Source: an uncultured Erythrobacter sp.
GTDB lineage: Bacteria > Pseudomonadota > Alphaproteobacteria > Sphingomonadales > Sphingomonadaceae
DNA: 64,000 nucleotides
Reading direction: 5' to 3'
NCBI GenBank assembly: GCA_947499095.1
Contig: CANMMR010000003.1
Span: 353,201 to 417,200 of the forward strand
Made by a program: the position numbers and the translations under genes. The notes under the pieces are model-generated. The model worked only from the letters and a program-made list of their open reading frames with translations. It was not told the DNA's origin and searched no databases. This document shows, piece after piece, positions 1 to 10,326 of the stretch (within the stretch, counting starts at the first letter, position 1; each line of letters begins with the position of its first letter).

Positions 1-267
1 GAGTGGGTCTCGACCTACAGCTCGCATCACACCGACGCGATCATGACCGAGGACGATGCCGCTGCGAAGCGCTTCATGGACAGCATCGACAGCGCCATCG
101 TCATGCGCAACGCCTCGACCCAGTTCGCCGATGGCGGCGAATTCGGCATGGGCGCGGAAATCGGCATTGCGACCGGCAAGATGCACGCCCGTGGACCGGT
201 CGGGCTGGAGCAGCTGTGCAGCTTCAAATACCTCGTCCATGGCGACGGGCAGACGCGGCCTGCTTGA
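1..267 (+). CDS. proA: Glutamate-5-semialdehyde dehydrogenase (gamma-glutamyl phosphate reductase), C-terminal part, 5' end outside window
   Basis: Frame reads [77 protein letters not shown], typical ProA C-terminus. Confidence 0.85.
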   Translation, partial: EWVSTYSSHHTDAIMTEDDAAAKRFMDSIDSAIVMRNASTQFADGGEFGMGAEIGIATGKMHARGPVGLEQLCSFKYLVHGDGQTRPA

Positions 268-352
268 TCCGGCCATCACTTGGCATTAACTATACTGTAA
301 ATCCTCCAAGTTAGGTCGTGTGTCGATCTGGCTTTGGGGGATTTTCAGTATC

Positions 353-1693
353 ATGCAGCAAATCCAATCGGACAGCGGCAAGATCGATGTCGGCGAGCGG
401 CGGAAATATTTCAACATCGGGGCGGCAGAACAGCAGCTCATCGCGCGCATCTGTGCCGGGGCCGAGCCGCATCTCGACTGGATCATGGCCCCGATGGAGG
501 AGCGCCTCACGATTCAGGTCCGCGATGGCGACCTGCCGCCCGATTTCGATGTTGCCGCTACGCTGGAAGCGATGCGCAAGTGTATGGTGATGCATTTCGG
601 CCGTACGATCGACGAAACGTGGATGAAGGTTGCGGCCGGTGTCGGCAACTGGATCACCGAGAACAAGACCGATCCCTATCGCGTCATCGCGCTGATGCGC
701 CTCTCCTTCAACCGGGTGAAGGCGCTGGCGGTAGAGAACGCCGCCGATGCGGACGAACGGGCCGCACGTCTCACCGTCCTTGGCGCAATCAACCACATGG
801 CCTGCGAACTCGCTGTCGCCCGTGTCAATCGCATAGCGCGCTACCGGGAAGCCGATCGCCGCAAGGAAATCGCCGAGCGCTTCCGCACCACCATCGCGGA
901 ACTCGTCGGCCACGCCAACAAGCGCGGCAGCGCGGTCAGCAAGCTGGCCCAGCGCGCCCGCCGCTCGACTGCCTCCATGGCCACCAACGCGGCAGAGATC
1001 GCCGCCGCGGCTGAACAGTCCGCTAACGTCATGGGCAATGCCGCGCAGGAATCGGCGACGCTGGTCGAGAGCATCGACACCACCCACCGCTCGGTCGGCG
1101 AGATCAGCCGCGTCAGCACCGACGCCGCGCGCGAGGCGGATGCGGCAGGCGAAGTCATCAACAAGCTTAGCCAGCACACCACCGAGATCGAGAGCGTCGT
1201 TGGCATGATCCGCCAGGTCGCCGACCTCACCCGCATGCTCGCCCTCAACGCCACGATCGAGGCGGCCCATGCCGGTGAGGCGGGTTGCGGCTTCGCGGTC
1301 GTCGCGGAAGAGGTAAAGTCGCTCGCCAGGCAGACTGAGGTCGCCACCGACGAGATCGTCCGCCAGGTCGAGGGCATCCAGTCCTCCGGCGGGCGCACGG
1401 TCCAGGCTAACCTCGCCATCGCGCAGAGCATCGGACAGGTCTCGCAGACCACCTCCAGCTTCGAGCGCACGATGGAGGCGCAATCGGGCCAGGTGACCAC
1501 CATCGCCAGCATGATCGACGAGACCGCGATGACCGCGCGCACCGTGGCCGAGACCATCGCCGCCGTCAGCGCCTCTGCGCAGGAGATCGACGAGAAGGCC
1601 GTGCGGGTCGAGGACATGTTTGCGATGATCACCGGCGAGCTGAACGAGCTCGAGGTGGCGGTGAACGACTTCCTCGGCGATATCGCGGCGTAG
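353..1693 (+). CDS. Soluble methyl-accepting chemotaxis-type signal transducer with N-terminal globin-sensor-like domain
   Basis: C-terminal MCP hairpin motif [34 protein letters not shown]-terminus resembles protoglobin; no transmembrane segment. ATG at 353 preferred over GTG at 320. Confidence 0.8.
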   Translation: MQQIQSDSGKIDVGERRKYFNIGAAEQQLIARICAGAEPHLDWIMAPMEERLTIQVRDGDLPPDFDVAATLEAMRKCMVMHFGRTIDETWMKVAAGVGNWITENKTDPYRVIALMRLSFNRVKALAVENAADADERAARLTVLGAINHMACELAVARVNRIARYREADRRKEIAERFRTTIAELVGHANKRGSAVSKLAQRARRSTASMATNAAEIAAAAEQSANVMGNAAQESATLVESIDTTHRSVGEISRVSTDAAREADAAGEVINKLSQHTTEIESVVGMIRQVADLTRMLALNATIEAAHAGEAGCGFAVVAEEVKSLARQTEVATDEIVRQVEGIQSSGGRTVQANLAIAQSIGQVSQTTSSFERTMEAQSGQVTTIASMIDETAMTARTVAETIAAVSASAQEIDEKAVRVEDMFAMITGELNELEVAVNDFLGDIAA

Positions 1694-1991
1694 TTTGTTG
1701 GGCCTCAAGCGTCGGCGGCCGCGTCCGCGGCCTTAGGCTATCCTCGCTCACGCGACCTGAAGGTCGCATCGCTGCGGTCGGCCGTGCAGGTGGCCTTTGG
1801 CCAGCTGCGTCTTCGACTTCGCTTCCGGCCTTGCCGGGCCTCCGCCGGCCCGGATCCAGCGCTAGTCTATCCTCTCCTAGAGAACCGAGGCGCAGCCAAG
1901 GCAAGGGCGACCGCCCGCCCGCAGGGGCCCGTAGCGCAGCGGAGGAACAGCCCCGAGGATGCACCGACGGATGTCGGTGCGTAAAACAAAG
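1694..1991 (+). repeat. Structured non-coding element A (TTTGTTGGG end abutting the upstream stop codon; ends in GGAT-loop hairpin and AACAAA)
   Basis: Begins directly after TAG 1691-1693; contains hairpins GGCCGCG-tc-CGCGGCC, GCGACC-tgaa-GGTCGC, GCACCGAC-ggat-GTCGGTGC (1961-1980), and the left arm (1779-1835) of a 57-bp inverted repeat. Confidence 0.6.
1779..1835. repeat. Left arm of 57-bp inverted repeat (partner 2962-3018, 1 mismatch)
   Basis: cggccgtgcaggtggcctttggccagctgcgtcttcgacttcgcttccggccttgcc is the reverse complement of 2962-3018 except one base. Confidence 0.93.
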
Positions 1992-2077
1992 ACTCCCTCC
2001 CCCGGCCTGGACCGGCTCTCCATCGCGGTCCTGTCTTTCATTTTCCTACTCCCCCGAAATCTGCTTCACGCTCGCGG

Positions 2078-2926
2078 ATGACCAGACGCGCAGACCCCCG
2101 CGAGACCCGCCTCCCCGTTCCGGCAGGCGAGCTTCCCGCCTTCACCCCCGTCCCCCGCCAGACCAACCGCCACGACGGCTGGACCGACGACCGCCAGCAC
2201 CGATTCATCGAGGCGCTCGCCGATACCGGCAGCGTCGAGGCCGCCTGCCGCGCGGTCAACATGAGCACCGTCGGCGCCTATTACCTGCGCCGCCAGAAAG
2301 GCGCGGAAAGCTTCCGCAAGGCCTGGGCCGCCGCGCTCGACCTCGGCGTGCAGCGGATCGAGGATGTCGCGATGGACAGGGCGCTCAACGGCGTGGAGGT
2401 GCCGGTGTACTCCTACGGCAAGCTCCTCGGCACCCGCACCACCTATAACGACCGCCTGCTGATGTTCATGCTCCGCAACCGCGCGCCCGAGCGCTTCACC
2501 GAAGGCCGCGCAAAGGGCCTCAACGCGATCGGAAAAATGGAGCTAGAGCGCAAGAAGAAGGAATGGCGCGCCGAATGGGAGGCCGAACGCAAGCAGGTCT
2601 CACCCGACCAAATCCGCGCCACCCTCGACCGAAAGGTCGAGGAATACCGCCAGAAGATCATCGACCGCGATCGCCGCGAGAGCCCTCGCGTGAAAGCCCT
2701 GCGCGCCGAAGTCGAGGCCGCCATCGAAGCCGACCGCGCCGCCGGCTACGACTGCACCCGCGATCCGGACCACGAACTCTATATCGACCCCGACGCCGCG
2801 AAACATTCGGAGGACAAGGACGAACCGACCGCCCTACCCCCACCGGACTGGCGCAAGCGCGAGGTGAAGGAGAGCGAAGTCATCGGACCGAGGGTGCGGA
2901 CGTTGAAGGATGACACTTGGGATTAG
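2078..2926 (+). CDS. Terminase small subunit-like / hypothetical protein
   Basis: 282-aa ORF with N-terminal HTH-like region (QHRFIEALADTGSVEAACRAVNMSTVGAYYLRRQKGAESFRKAWAAAL) resembling phage terminase small subunits; charged C-terminus. Confidence 0.6.
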   Translation: MTRRADPRETRLPVPAGELPAFTPVPRQTNRHDGWTDDRQHRFIEALADTGSVEAACRAVNMSTVGAYYLRRQKGAESFRKAWAAALDLGVQRIEDVAMDRALNGVEVPVYSYGKLLGTRTTYNDRLLMFMLRNRAPERFTEGRAKGLNAIGKMELERKKKEWRAEWEAERKQVSPDQIRATLDRKVEEYRQKIIDRDRRESPRVKALRAEVEAAIEADRAAGYDCTRDPDHELYIDPDAAKHSEDKDEPTALPPPDWRKREVKESEVIGPRVRTLKDDTWD

Positions 2927-3083
2927 TTGGCTGACAAGCGCTGGTTCCGAGCCGTAGGCGAGGCAAGGCCGGAAGCGAAGTCGAAGACGCACCTGGCCAA
3001 AGGCCACCTGCACGGCCGCCCGAGCTTATGCGAGGAAGCAAGCGAGCCGGATGGCTCGCGCCCGCAGGGTCCAAACAAAAACT
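2927..3083 (-). repeat. Structured non-coding element B, inverted relative to element A
   Basis: Contains right arm (2962-3018) of the 57-bp IR, hairpin GCGAGCC-ggat-GGCTCGC (3042-3059), and ends ccaaacaaaaac (TTTTTGTTTGG on the minus strand). Confidence 0.6.
2962..3018. repeat. Right arm of 57-bp inverted repeat
   Basis: Reverse complement of 1779-1835 with one mismatch. Confidence 0.93.
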
Positions 3084-3119
3084 CGAACCTTCGAACGCCC
3101 TCACCAGACAGCGCTTGCG

Positions 3120-3477
3120 CTACGCGTCAAACCCGTGAAACTCACGATGCCATGACAGGAACTTGGGATGCTGCCTGTAGGATTCTATTTCCGACGCCTT
3201 GAGCTTGCATGTCGGATTGATGATCGACTCGACACCCTCGCGATCATCGACCTTGCGGTGCACGATGATCTTCAAATCATTTTTGAACCCTATTAACCCT
3301 CGGTCGAACATCCAATGCGCGGTACCTGAGAGCGCAAGACTATTACGCACGCTGTCAGGGCCGCCATGCTCGACCGAGCGGATGTGCGCGGCCTGTGCTT
3401 CCAATCGGCCACCGCCGTTGACCAGCTTCCTGGCCGTCACCGCGCAGCTGCGATCATAGGCGCGATGCAGGGTTGAC
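3120..3477 (-). pseudogene. HNH endonuclease C-terminal remnant (5' truncated)
   Basis: Minus-strand frame reads *AWSTLHRAYDRSCAVTARKLVNGGGRLEAQAAHIRSVEHGGPDSVRNSLALSGTAHWMFDRGLIGF, an HNH core with N-terminal domain absent and a stop immediately upstream. Confidence 0.6.
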
Positions 3478-3545
3478 CAAGCCTAGATGACGCGCGACGC
3501 TTCTGCGGTAGAAATGTTCCGCTTTGGTTCCATTCCCTCTAGGCG

Positions 3546-5084
3546 ATGCGAATGTCCTGTGCAAAGAGGAAAACTATGCCGCACGCTATCGCCAAATCGA
3601 CCCGCGCCTTGGCTACCCATTCTATCGCATCCCGAGCCGACAAGGTCCGGCGCGAGATTTCTCCAAGGTTGGACAGCAAGCGCCGGGCCGAGCTCGGCCA
3701 GTTCCTGACCCCAGAGCCGGTTGCGGCCGATATGGCCGCGATGTTTGGGGATTTGCCGGAGGATGTCCGCCTCCTCGACGCTGGCGCTGGCGTGGGCTCC
3801 CTGACTGCCGCATTCGTTGCGGAGGCCCTGTCCCGGGAGGAGCCGCCCCGGTCGATTTCCGCGACTGCCTTCGAGGTCGATCCGGCCCTAGCCGAGTTGC
3901 TTGCGCAGACCCTCGAGGATTGCCGCGCGGCCTGTGAGGCGACGGGGGTCCGCTTTGCGTCCCGCATTGTCGAGGACGATTACATTCTGCACTCCGCAGA
4001 GCCGCTCCTCGAGGTGGTCGAGGGATTTAACTGCGCAATTCTGAATCCGCCGTACGCCAAGATAAACAGCGCCTCCCGCTGGCGTCTCGCATTGCGCTCG
4101 CAGGGCATCGAGACCGTAAACCTCTATTCGGCCTTCGTCGCGCTCGCTCTGAACCAGTTAGAGCCCGGCGGGGAGCTCGTCGCCATTACCCCCCGCTCCT
4201 TCTGTAACGGGCCGTACTACCGGCCCTTCCGGGAGCACCTGCTAAGGCTCTCGAGCCTCGAGCGGTTGTATGTCTTTGAGTCGCGGAAGAAGGCCTTTAA
4301 GGACGATGCCGTCCTGCAAGAGAACGTGATATTTCACGTCCGGCGGGGCGAGCCACAGTCCTCTACTGTCCTGCTCGAGACTGACGGCGGAGACGCGCGG
4401 GAGGTCCCCATCGAGGAGGTCGTGCGGCCTGGGGATAAACACCGCTTTATCCGGCTGACGCTCTCGAGCGAGGACGCGGAGCTCGCCAATCGTGTCCAGG
4501 CATTGCCCTGTACGCTGGCGGACCTCGAATTGCAGGTCTCGACGGGGCGCATCGTAGATTTCCGAAGGCGCGAAGAGCTACGCAAGGACGCGGGCGAAGG
4601 CACCGCGCCGTTGCTCTACCCGTCGCACCTACGACACGGGGGTGTCCGCTGGCCTATCCCCGATTTCAAGAAGAGCAACGCCATCGCCATTACGCCGCGC
4701 GTCGAGCGGGAGCTCGTCCCGCCGGGCCGATATCTCCTCGCCAAGCGCTTCTCGTCGAAAGAGGAGAAGCGACGGCTGGTTGTGTCCGTGTACGATGCCG
4801 AGGTCCCGGCGGCCTTCGACAACAAGCTGAATTTCTTTCATCGCAAAGGAGCGGGACTTCCGGACGAGATCGCCTTGGGCCTAGCAGCGTTCCTGAATTC
4901 GACCGCAGTCGACGATTATTTCAGATTGTTTTCCGGGCATACGCAGGTGAACGCCACGGACCTCCGCAACCTACCTTTCCCCTCGATCAAGGATCTTCAG
5001 CGCCTCGGCCGTGCGGCTCCCGTAGGTCAAGAAGCGATTGATCTTGAGGTCCAGTCCATTCTCGAGAAGGGGGCCGAGAATTGA
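3546..5084 (+). CDS. BsuBI/PstI-type (Eco57I-like) N6-adenine DNA methyltransferase; start could be the internal ATG at 3576
   Basis: SAM motif LLDAGAGVGSLTAAF, catalytic NPPYAK; followed by BsuBI/PstI-like restriction endonuclease. Confidence 0.85.
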   Translation: MRMSCAKRKTMPHAIAKSTRALATHSIASRADKVRREISPRLDSKRRAELGQFLTPEPVAADMAAMFGDLPEDVRLLDAGAGVGSLTAAFVAEALSREEPPRSISATAFEVDPALAELLAQTLEDCRAACEATGVRFASRIVEDDYILHSAEPLLEVVEGFNCAILNPPYAKINSASRWRLALRSQGIETVNLYSAFVALALNQLEPGGELVAITPRSFCNGPYYRPFREHLLRLSSLERLYVFESRKKAFKDDAVLQENVIFHVRRGEPQSSTVLLETDGGDAREVPIEEVVRPGDKHRFIRLTLSSEDAELANRVQALPCTLADLELQVSTGRIVDFRRREELRKDAGEGTAPLLYPSHLRHGGVRWPIPDFKKSNAIAITPRVERELVPPGRYLLAKRFSSKEEKRRLVVSVYDAEVPAAFDNKLNFFHRKGAGLPDEIALGLAAFLNSTAVDDYFRLFSGHTQVNATDLRNLPFPSIKDLQRLGRAAPVGQEAIDLEVQSILEKGAEN

Positions 5085-5094
5085 GATGATGGTT

Positions 5095-6036
5095 TTAGTA
5101 CGGGCCCAAAAAGCGCTTACCGTTGAAGTGTATCAAGTGAGTAGGTGCGTCTGAACACCAAACTTCGCTTTCCCAAGAAATTTCTGATAAATAGCGCCCC
5201 ATTATCTGACGGTTTGGAAATGCCGTTACGTAAACAATGCCGGGATTTGCATCCCGGAACAGGGTAGAGAGTTCGTTGTGACGTTTTGCGTCCACCGGGC
5301 CATGGCTCGTGACGGACTCAATCAGTAACAACCAATCACGATCTGAATAATAGAGAACGACATCGGGCATTTTCCCGTGCTGATCTACTGAGACGCCCAG
5401 TGCTTCAAGACGCTCCTTTTGAAAATAGCCAGCCTTCTCGCCGGTATCACCAACATAAATTACCTCTGACCCCGGAGCAAAGCGGGGGCCAAAATCGGTG
5501 ATTATCTGCTTTATGAGTTCGCTGTGCGCGCCAGGTGTGAGCTTAATCTCCTCGCCTCGCGCCACTTCGAGCGGAATCATCTGCATGGAGCGATGCTTGG
5601 CCCATTTTGCTGCAAGCGTCTGTTGTCCATCGAGGAAGGTGTCCAAGCTATCCTCCCAAGCGTCTGATCCATACACCGCAGCTACGTGAGAAGCTTCTTC
5701 GCTAATTTGATAGCAGGCTTTTGGGCTGTTGACAGCACGGTCCGGCTTGTCGGGATTGTATAAAGCAATGCCGGCCTCGACAAACTGATGCATCGTCTGA
5801 CGCCGAAATGTCTCGCGAGTGTTCGGGGCGTACTCACGGCCATAGTGATCTCGACAGAAATTCATGATCGGCGTGATGCCGATTAGCGGCCGCTCAAAAT
5901 CAAGCCAGTCATCGTTTGGACCTAGGTTGAGAAGCGCTAGCAACGTGAGAGCAGACCTCTCATTCTGTTGTCCGCGCGGCAGACCAAGGGCCACTAATAT
6001 AGCTAATGCTTCCTCTATCTTTTGCTTCGAGATCAT
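5095..6036 (-). CDS. BsuBI/PstI family type II restriction endonuclease
   Basis: ORF with FGPRFAPGSEVIYVGDTGEKAGYF...HGKMPDVVLYYSDRDWLLLIESVTSHGPVDAKRHNEL characteristic of the family; convergent with the methyltransferase. Start taken at MISKQKIEEAL. Confidence 0.85.
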   Translation of the reverse strand: MISKQKIEEALAILVALGLPRGQQNERSALTLLALLNLGPNDDWLDFERPLIGITPIMNFCRDHYGREYAPNTRETFRRQTMHQFVEAGIALYNPDKPDRAVNSPKACYQISEEASHVAAVYGSDAWEDSLDTFLDGQQTLAAKWAKHRSMQMIPLEVARGEEIKLTPGAHSELIKQIITDFGPRFAPGSEVIYVGDTGEKAGYFQKERLEALGVSVDQHGKMPDVVLYYSDRDWLLLIESVTSHGPVDAKRHNELSTLFRDANPGIVYVTAFPNRQIMGRYLSEISWESEVWCSDAPTHLIHFNGKRFLGPY

Positions 6037-6058
6037 CGCCGCGACATGCCTCCCAAGA

Positions 6059-7876
<1,818 letters not shown>

Positions 7877-8034
7877 CGCCCGCGCAATTAGCGACGAACG
7901 ATGACCGTGTCAGCAGCTATACGAAATGCACGGCGCTTTTTGCTTCAGCCGAGTTTTGGGGCGAGGACATATCCGGTCCGGGGCTGTTCGGTCCAGGCGC
8001 CCTGTGAATCGAATGCCGGGTTTTGCAAAAGAGA

Positions 8035-10227
8035 TCACGCCGCCTGCTGCTTCGGCGCATTCGCCGAGAGCTTGAACTGCGCGTAAGACCCGGCAGCCGC
8101 CATCCCGCTAGCCGGGGCATATTTGCCCGGAGGCAGGGCCTGAAGCGGAGCACCAGCGGTTGCCAGTTCGTAAGGACTTACCCGGTGGCGGGTGCATAGG
8201 CCCCCGGCCCCATCGTCGACCAACTCCTGCTCGAATTCCACGCCTTGCGTGTCGTCCATCGAACGGCGGACGGTGCATACCGCGAGCTGGCCTTGCCCGA
8301 AGTCCAGCACGAACATGGTCCCTGCAGGCACATCCTCCAGCCCCTGGATCATCGCGCCGGTGCGCGAAAGATTGCGCAGGGTGACGTCGTAATAGTGATC
8401 TTCATGGATTAGGCCGATCTTCCGGAACACCGTGCGGCGCGTCGCACGCTGTGTGCCCGCATCGCTGGGGGCGATGGTCCATTCGCCGTCGGCAATGTCC
8501 TCCAGCACCTGCTCTGCCGTGAGTGCGCCCGAGTATACGAAGCCGCAGGCGTGATAGACGCCGAGCTGCTTCAATTCTTCCATCAACTTCATCGCATGGA
8601 CGCCCGATGCCACAGTTTCCATGCCCATCGCTCCGGCTAGCGCGACGACCGCGCGAACCAGATCGATATCGCCGAGGTCGTTGCCCATGACGGGCTCGAA
8701 GAATTCCTCCCCGATCCGCAAGGCGTTGAGCGGTGCGCGGCGTAGGTAGCTGAGGGAAGACAGGCCGCTGCCGAACTGGTCGAGCGTCAGGCGCACGCCG
8801 AGCTTGAACAGTCGCGCGAGTGAGGTGTCGACCTTCGATCCATCACCCAAGAGAACCGATTCCGGCAATCGTAGCTCGAGCCGCGCAGGATCGAGGTCGG
8901 TCGCCTCGAGCGCTAGCTCGACCGTATCGACAAAGCCGTTGGTTTCGAATTGCAGCGGAGAGATTTGCAGCGAGACGATCAGCGAATCCGGCCACTTGGC
9001 CGCATCTTCACAGGCTTTTCTGAGGCCCCACTCTCCAATCGGCACGATCAGGCGACTGCCCTCCGCCACCGGCAGGAACGTTTCGGGCTCCACCCGGCCC
9101 CGATCCTCGTCGGACCAGAAATATTGCGCTTCGAGCGCCGTGACCCGATTGTCCGCCAGCGAAACGACCGGCTGATATTCGAGGGTGAAATGGCCGGCCT
9201 CGATGGCCTCCGCCAGGTCTTCCTCCATCCGCTTTCGCAGCGTCGCTTCGTGCTCGAGATCGCCGGCATAGAAGCGAAACTGACCGCGGCCTCCATTTTT
9301 CGAGGCATAAAGCGCAAGGTCCGCCGCACGGGTCAGTTCGTCCCGTTCCACTCCGTCATACGGGGCTACCGCGATGCCGATCGAGCAGCCGATCATGCAG
9401 CGGCCTTCCTCGACCGAATAGGGCTGGGAAAGGATCTGGATGATGCGCTTTGCGATCTCGCCCAGCTCGCCGCGATCGTCGAGGTCGGGAATGAGGACCT
9501 GAAATTCGTCGCCACCGAGGCGACCGATTTCGCCGCGCCCGGCCACCGCGCCGCGCAGGCGATCCGCCACTTGCTGCAGCAGCTGGTCGCCGGCGGCATG
9601 GCCCAGCGTGTCGTTGACCTGCTTGAATTTGTCGAGGTCGAGCATCAGCAGCGCCGCCGCACGCTCTGCGTTCTTGAACGCATGCAGGGTGGAATTGATG
9701 CGCTGTTCCATGCAGTGGCGATTGGCCAAACCGGTGAGTGAATCGTATTTGGCGAGGCGATTGGCCTCTTCTTCCGCAACGAATTCCTCGGTCACATCGA
9801 TGGCGGTGCCGCGGAAGCCCATGAAGTCGCCAGCAGCATCGTAAAGGGGGCGGCCGCTGAGCCGCAGGACCAGCTTGCCGCCGTCGGTTTCCGCCTGGAC
9901 CGCCAGCCCCGAAAAGCTTTTGCGCGTGCCGAGCTTGAGACCGAGCGAGCGGCCGTCGGTCTCGCCTTCGACCGGCGCGAAGACATGTTGCATCGGCTGA
10001 TTGATGAGCGTAGCAAAATCCTTGCCGACAGCCTCGACGATCCAGTGGCTGAGATAGGTGACGTTGCCACGGCCGTCTGTATTCCAGAAACCGTAGGCGC
10101 CGCTGGCTTCGATCTCCTCGACAATAAGAGCCTTGGCCTCGGCGCTCACGCCATCGGGAGACGCGCTGCTGCGCGTGCCCGAAGGCTTCTTTCCCTTGAA
10201 GAGTTCCGAGAAGGGCATCGCCCCCAT
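8035..10227 (-). CDS. PAS-GGDEF-(degenerate EAL)-PilZ c-di-GMP signalling protein
   Basis: GRLGGDEFQ present; EAL region lacks catalytic residues (EAQ, LQISPLQF, LDQFGSG, ASGVHA); C-terminal PilZ RRTVFR...LRNLSRTGAM. Confidence 0.85.
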   Translation of the reverse strand: MGAMPFSELFKGKKPSGTRSSASPDGVSAEAKALIVEEIEASGAYGFWNTDGRGNVTYLSHWIVEAVGKDFATLINQPMQHVFAPVEGETDGRSLGLKLGTRKSFSGLAVQAETDGGKLVLRLSGRPLYDAAGDFMGFRGTAIDVTEEFVAEEEANRLAKYDSLTGLANRHCMEQRINSTLHAFKNAERAAALLMLDLDKFKQVNDTLGHAAGDQLLQQVADRLRGAVAGRGEIGRLGGDEFQVLIPDLDDRGELGEIAKRIIQILSQPYSVEEGRCMIGCSIGIAVAPYDGVERDELTRAADLALYASKNGGRGQFRFYAGDLEHEATLRKRMEEDLAEAIEAGHFTLEYQPVVSLADNRVTALEAQYFWSDEDRGRVEPETFLPVAEGSRLIVPIGEWGLRKACEDAAKWPDSLIVSLQISPLQFETNGFVDTVELALEATDLDPARLELRLPESVLLGDGSKVDTSLARLFKLGVRLTLDQFGSGLSSLSYLRRAPLNALRIGEEFFEPVMGNDLGDIDLVRAVVALAGAMGMETVASGVHAMKLMEELKQLGVYHACGFVYSGALTAEQVLEDIADGEWTIAPSDAGTQRATRRTVFRKIGLIHEDHYYDVTLRNLSRTGAMIQGLEDVPAGTMFVLDFGQGQLAVCTVRRSMDDTQGVEFEQELVDDGAGGLCTRHRVSPYELATAGAPLQALPPGKYAPASGMAAAGSYAQFKLSANAPKQQAA

Positions 10228-10326
10228 ACTCTGCTTACCTCACCGGCAATGACGTTATGAATACGGGCTAGCCGGCAATGGTTATTTTTTGCCTAACACC
10301 GACCGGCCGAGGCATCGTCCAAACCG

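Noticed and set aside
311-1708. 465-aa minus-strand ORF
   Set aside because: Antisense to the MCP-like transducer, which has clear family motifs
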